Positions 58,975 to 64,000 of a stretch of DNA of 64,000 nucleotides are shown here, piece after piece. The notes under the pieces are model-generated. The model was not told the origin of the DNA. It did not search any database and saw only the letters and a list, made by a program, of their open reading frames with translations. Position 1 is the first letter of the stretch, and every line of letters begins with the position of its first letter. The DNA comes from Nyssa sinensis (taxonomy: Eukaryota; Streptophyta; Magnoliopsida; Cornales; Nyssaceae): the NCBI GenBank assembly GCA_008638375.1, contig CM018033.1, positions 13,991,763-14,055,762 on the forward strand, read 5' to 3'. The translations under genes were made by a program, and so were the position numbers.

Positions 58975-58978
<4 letters not shown>

Positions 58979-59039
<61 letters not shown>

Positions 59040-59154
59040 AAACCTAATTTGACCCAAAGTCAAGGAAATTGATTTTCAACTCGTGTATGTATGTGTGTGT
59101 TTCCTTGACTTTGGGTCAAATTAGGTTTCAATATATATATATATATATATATAT
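58979..59154. repeat. Perfect 32-base inverted repeat inside AT tracts
   Basis: The arms 59037-59068 and 59100-59131 (ttgaaacctaatttgaccca ... caaggaaa and its exact complement) enclose a 31-base loop. (AT)n runs on both outer sides (58979-59037, 59131-59154) can extend the stem by about 24 pairs. Confidence 0.95.
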
Positions 59155-59159
59155 CAAGA

Positions 59160-62050
59160 CCTTTTGTGGACATCCCAACAATTTTAGTACAGGGATGAAA
59201 TTTTGGAAGGAATGAAATAAGTGTTTCATATTATACCCTTATATTTTAAACAAATATTTAGTTTGATGGAAACATGTATAAAAAGTCCCAGTCACTTTCC
59301 TTCCTTTCCTCTCACTTTTGGGGGGAAAAATATTATGGGCCTAAAGAAAAAAATTATTGTTTCATCTCTCTTCTTCCCTTCTCCTGTTCCTCTTACTAAA
59401 CGATAGGAAGTATCAATTCCTCTCTCTCTCTTTTTCCTACCGCATTGTCTTACCAAACAAACCATTGGACTTGGGCATCAATTTGAGATAAAACAAATTA
59501 TCAATTTTATTTCATTCCATTTTTTTCCCTTTAGAAAGAAGAAATTATCAATTTATTTTAGGGGATTTGGTAATGGGTCTCCCATGAAGTACTTAATTAC
59601 CACAAGGTCTAATTCAAAATATTTTAACTCAGTCTAAGTATTTTGTTAACAAAAATGCCCCTCTATTATAAAATTCACAAATATGATTGCAACTTCTGGT
59701 ATTAAAAAAAAATATAGTTGTTACGTTGGTTCATTCAAGCACTGCCACGTAACCACTTTTTTTTTTCTATGAATTTCAAAATTAAATAACTTACAATATA
59801 TAAATCCTTTTTTATATAAAAATTATATATTTGAACTCTAAAAATCGAGATCTATAAAAAAATGATCCATATTATATATGAAATTTTGAAAAAAAAAATA
59901 TCAATATTTATAAGGAGTATTTAGTCCATAGAACAAAAATTTCTCTGTCTAGTTTAAATGAAGAAAAATCTTCTTTGTTTTGGTAAAGCAAAAGCAAATA
60001 AAACCTGTACATAAAACCATGCCCAAGATCAAAAAAGGAAACAAGGTAAAAATAGAGGGGGAAGACACAACTGAAAAAAATTCAAACAACCAGAACAGTG
60101 AAATTTCTATCTAGCAAACAGAGAAATTTCTCTGCCTGCCACATGAAAAACCCTGTGTGCCCGACTGCACTAAACAACTAACCTTTACCCGATACCAATA
60201 GAAACCATTTAGCAACCACCATGACCACCATTACTTCTAAAAAAAAACTCAACTTACAAAGAAAAATGTGGAATCGAGTTCTTTTAATGGCCTTCAGCCT
60301 AAGATTTGCTAACTGTAACATATTCATACTTTTCCCTTTGTTATGTACCAAGTGTCTCTAACACGCAGATTGTAATTAGCCTTGACGAAGTCAATTCTTT
60401 GTTATTGTCAAATCTGATTAGCCTTGATGAATACGGTTGAGGCTTTCCATGGAATTAAGACTCCTTTATAGAAAAATTTTGGTTGAGTCATCGATGAATT
60501 GATTGATCACGGGTGGAGGGAAGCATACAAATGATGGTGTCAAATGACAACCATAATTAGAGTTTTGGTGGTAGTGTTTCGAGCAGGTGGAGTTTTGATA
60601 GCGGAAGAATGGCTACGATCAGTGGCGGCACCTGTGGCGGTAGAGCAGAAAAAAGGATAACAATGGCTGCTCAAAGATGGAGTGATTAGAAAATGACCGA
60701 CTATGGTGATGGCAGGTATAGGTGGTTGTACTACATCACGAAGGTGACGAGAGGGAGCCTCCAGTAGGCACATTGGTGGTGGAGCCATTCCGACGATGAT
60801 TGTTCTAGTTGTCTTTGTTGATGAGGCACTCTTGCTACAAGGATAGGTTGATAGAGAGATATTGCAAGGAAGGGAAAGAAATAGATTGGATCTAGGAAAC
60901 GAGGAGGGGCAATCTAGTTAATAAAAAAAAACATAACAAAGCTAGTTAGCACTATTGGACTTGGGCTTAAGCAATTTAAAAACTAAGGAGCTTTTGGGAT
61001 TTACAACGTTTTCCCTTAGACCTTAACTTATAGGCACTTATTTTGAGAGAGCTTCCAATAATTAACTCTTCATTTTATTACATTAGCTGGGGGTTATGTG
61101 TGGGAGGCTCATACTTATGGGAAATTGTAGTATTCCAATTGGTTTGAAGATCTTCTCTTTGAATGCTAACAAGGAAAATGATATTTGCATTTTATATTTT
61201 ATCAAAGGGGGATTCACTTTTACTATTTTATTTAAATAACATTATATAAATGTGCTTGGAAAAGATGGATTCCATGACTAGTGTCTGAATGTAAAAGCAA
61301 TTCGTATAATCCCACTCTAGATCTTCATTTGCTTATAGGGATAGACCCCGGAGAGCTTGCTAGCTTGCCTCCTCTGTTCTGTAAGAGGGATAAGAAACAG
61401 CTCTTCGAGAAATGGAATAGATGCCATAGGGAGCAGGATTTGAGTTTCTCTTGTTTCTTACGTGGGAACGAAAATATTTAGGAAAAAAATGGAGGGCTTT
61501 CCCTACTTTGTAGAGTCCTGAGAGTCAGATTAAAAATCACATGTACAATGGTATATTACTATATATGCACTTGTGATTTTAGAATCATTGAGACCTTTTT
61601 ATTAAAATATATATATATATATATTAACTTATTTAATTACCAATTTTTATTTCATTTTCTTGGTTTGTGTGTTTGATTAAATTTAATTGGACCAATTTTA
61701 ATTCCAATCCTACATTTTAACCAATGTCAATTCCAAAGTCCAAATTCCACCCTGTCAAACAAACACTATAATCTCAATTTGTTTTGGAATAGTTTGCCTA
61801 GACTTTAGGGAAATGATCAATGGCTAGGCAAATCAATATATTGGCAATTTTAAGTAATCATTTTAAAGGAAAACAAAAAAGTCCATAAATTGACAAGCTT
61901 TTGAAGTTTCAACAGAGAATACAATCCTAAGAATCCTCAAGCATGTTTTTTTTTTTTTATTTAGCACTAAAGATAATTTATACAAGAATGAGAAAATATA
62001 TTATAAAGGAGAAGAAGAAGAAAAAAGCTTAGTTGTCTGCCATGCATGCC
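59160..62050. other. Non-coding stretch without recognised features
   Basis: AT-rich, with (AT)n at about 61607-61624 and T- and A-runs. The minus-strand frame 60788-60540 (proline and serine rich) and plus-strand frame 61281-61481 show no family features. I see nothing else to support. Confidence 0.4.
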
Positions 62051-62057
62051 TTTCATG

Positions 62058-62118
62058 TCAGATACGTCGAAGAGAGGCCAGCCTCTTTTCCAGCTCCTCC
62101 ACATCTGCAGACTCAGAA
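62058..62118 (-). CDS. Probable last exon of an ESCRT-III (VPS2/CHMP2-like) gene
   Basis: After an AATATGCAG acceptor the minus strand reads SESADVEELEKRLASLRRI and stops at 62060-62058. An acidic stretch followed by LEKRLASLRR is the C-terminal MIT-interacting motif of ESCRT-III subunits, which end this way in VPS2/CHMP2 relatives and bind the Vps4 ATPase. The frame is clean. Upstream exons were not found between here and the window end, so they lie further right, or this is another gene fragment. The match is short and the call is tentative. Confidence 0.45.
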
Positions 62119-63289
62119 CTGCATATTCATTGGTAGAAAATTGTAAGAAATATGAAGCAATGGAAACGAAAAACTTAACATTATTCTAGCAGACTGTTTA
62201 AGTAACACCAAGTGACCGAACTACACAGCTCCACCACGACGATTATCGAACTACACATCGCTTGCCCCTCTAACTAGCAATATGGTGTGTGCGTCAAAAA
62301 GTGACTATAATTGAGCCCCTCCAAAAAAATACACTACATTGGGTTATTTCGAGGAGACTGTCATTTTCGTTGCAATCCACATCACTATCATCACAACATC
62401 ATCAGCAATGTAAGAAGGTGCCACACGTCCCCCTAATTTTAATTACCTAGGGTGAACATCCCCCAGAGGAAAGTAGCCAAGTCAAAAAACCAGGTCATAT
62501 CACAAAATCTGGAGTTGAAAGGATTCTACTATTATAAATTCAGTCTACTATTCAATCGAAATCCCAATCGAAGACGAGTTCTACCAAGGCACGAAACACC
62601 CGCTAGCTCCTGCTAGCAACGGGGAATATAATATACATATATACAAGTGATGCAACTGAAACACCTAAATTCAGCAACACCGGTAATTCCAGGTCATGCT
62701 ATCTAAAACCTGAAGACCTTACCCACCAAAAGGGGGAAAAATAGTAACGTGCACAAAGACAATGCCCAAATAGAAACATATGGGACATGCACGAGACATA
62801 ATGCACAAGTGACAATCGAAATAATAAGTACATAAGCTTATTTTTGGCCACACTTCTATAACATCGGAAGGCTTATGGTGAGTCCCACCAGAAAGTTCTT
62901 CAAAGTTCAACTCCTGTATGGTAAACATATATATATATATATGTATGTATGTATGTATGAATGTATATAAGACTATTCTGATTATTTTCAAGAAAAACTT
63001 TAATTTTGACATTCTGGAGTTTCAAAATCTCATTATTTATTCTTCTACTAAAGCGTTTAGCTAGGTTTTGTTGAAAGATAACAAAGTGCAACTGTATGGA
63101 AAACATATATATATATATATATATCTGTATGTGTATAAGACTATACTGATTATATATATATATATATATAATATATATATAAAAATCTTTACTTTTGACA
63201 TTCTGGATGTATAACATCCATTTGTAAGAAAGAAACATTTCCAAGCTCTTTCAGCATAGATATAATTAGTTTCTTTGCTTACAAGGAAA
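62119..63289. other. Non-coding stretch with a diverged direct repeat
   Basis: It would be intron of the gene above if that gene continues to the right. About 110 bases recur: 62908-63020 and 63088-63210 share tgtatggtaaacatatatat, then ataagactat, ctgatta and ttttgacattctgga. (AT)n tracts differ between the copies. Confidence 0.5.
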
Positions 63290-63660
63290 AGAAATTGCTG
63301 AGATAGGTCTTGCAGACTTCTATAGAGAAGTTGAAGAGAATGAAGCCAAAAGAAAAGCTAAATAGAAAGAAGAAGAAAATGTTCTTCTATCATTAGACTA
63401 GCTTAAAATCAGATTGGGTTATGGAACTTGGTACAAATTTTATACAAGATATTATGATAGGAAATGAAACCGTTTTAGAAGATTGCACCCTAGATATGGT
63501 AAAACAAAATGCTTTTCTAGACAAATCAGAGTTGACAGCTTCACGTGGTGATAATGAGGATATATCATCAAATGCAAGTGTCCATATAAAAAATGCTATA
63601 AAGCCTAGTAGCAAATTTTCAAAAAGAAGTAGGAAAAAAACATATCTTCTAGTGGGTATG
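63290..63660 (+). pseudogene. Unidentified coding-like fragment
   Basis: The plus strand shows EIAEIGLADFYREVEENEA and KRKAK-stop-KEEENVLLSL in one frame. A second frame, open from 63421, reads MELGTNFIQDIMIGNETV, EDCTLDMVKQNAFLDKSE and IKPSSKFSKRSRKK. The composition (acidic-basic helix, then a lysine/arginine patch) looks like real protein, and the two frames probably belong to one gene broken by stops and a shift. I do not recognise the family. Confidence 0.4.
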
Positions 63661-64000
63661 CTCTATCGCTACTTCGGTCTTCTGTTCATCATCTTTTTCT
63701 CGCCTCTCCTTCCCCTTCGAGTTCCATCTAGATGTTCCTATCCACCTTTCTCTAGATGAACTTGTGTTTGCCTCAAAGTTGACTGCCTTAACGCCTATCC
63801 ACGGCTTAATGACAACAAAACACAACACGACACAATGACTCACTATGGCCAAGATGAGAACAACTGATTTTTGGAACTATGGTTTAGTTAGACATTGGAT
63901 GATCAAGGAAATAATAATGTTTGGACATAGACAAGGAAAACCAATATTTCGTTATTTTCAAAAGGGATACTCCTAAAGTTCTCACCTATAGAGTGGCAGA
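63661..64000. other. Window end, nothing recognised
   Basis: No gene, repeat or signal is supported here. Confidence 0.4.

Noticed and set aside
60540..60788. Minus-strand frame (MAPPPMCLLEAPSRH)
   Set aside because: Low-complexity composition, no splice signals and no recognised domain.
1..64000. CRISPR arrays, bacterial operons, Shine-Dalgarno sites
   Set aside because: The DNA is plant nuclear; repeats here are microsatellites, LTRs and MITEs with no spacer pattern.

Overview
The window looks like a transposon-packed, AT-rich intergenic stretch of a flowering-plant nuclear genome, probably a eudicot (the species cannot be named from this). Supporting this are Ty3/gypsy elements of the plant Tat group (with the extra archaeal-type RNase H), a chromodomain gypsy element of Tekay type, copia and LINE-L1 remains, long solo LTRs with 5-bp target duplications, MITEs, many (AT)n tracts, and exons of plant genes (DUF1677, boron transporter, DDM1, BADC, S-type receptor kinase, beta'-COP, lysyl-tRNA synthetase). 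Only one host gene appears complete and intact: a DUF1677 protein at 13495-14007 on the minus strand.

Layout. 1-6.5 kb: broken Tat element on the minus strand, 3' end outside the window. 6.8-15.3 kb: a block of fragments from at least six unrelated nuclear genes plus the intact DUF1677 gene. All are on the minus strand, and most fragments keep introns with good splice sites. Order in the sense direction: boron transporter, DUF1677, an unrecognised exon, coatomer beta', receptor kinase, BADC, DDM1, lysyl-tRNA synthetase. 16.9-22 kb: a second, more decayed Tat element (plus strand) with an AT-rich TIR element in its RT/RNase H junction. 23.3-33.8 kb: a copia-type shell holding a 3.3-kb solo LTR and, in its 3' LTR, a 440-bp Mutator-type MITE that itself holds a 4.3-kb solo LTR. 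33.8-40.0 kb: L1 LINE (minus strand), split by a 2.1-kb solo LTR and with an internal 525-bp triplication.

40.0-43.1 kb: mostly unassigned, with a Tat-like LTR end near 41.7 kb. 43.1-48.4 kb: copia 3' end (minus strand) whose LTR holds another 3.6-kb solo LTR. 48.4-54.9 kb: Tekay-type gypsy element (plus strand) without a 5' LTR. 54.9-59.2 kb: Tat-like LTR fragment with a duplicated promoter, several MITEs/foldbacks, a 24-C tract, a copia RT scrap and a perfect hairpin inside AT repeats. 59.2-64 kb: mostly non-coding, with a probable last exon of an ESCRT-III gene (62058-62118, minus) and an unidentified coding-like stretch (63290-63660, plus).

The main observation is the same-strand, multi-gene fragment block at 6.8-15.3 kb. 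It is the pattern expected of a gene-capturing DNA transposon (Helitron or Pack-MULE style), but I could not find element ends. All protein assignments rest on recognising family motifs by eye; no search was run.
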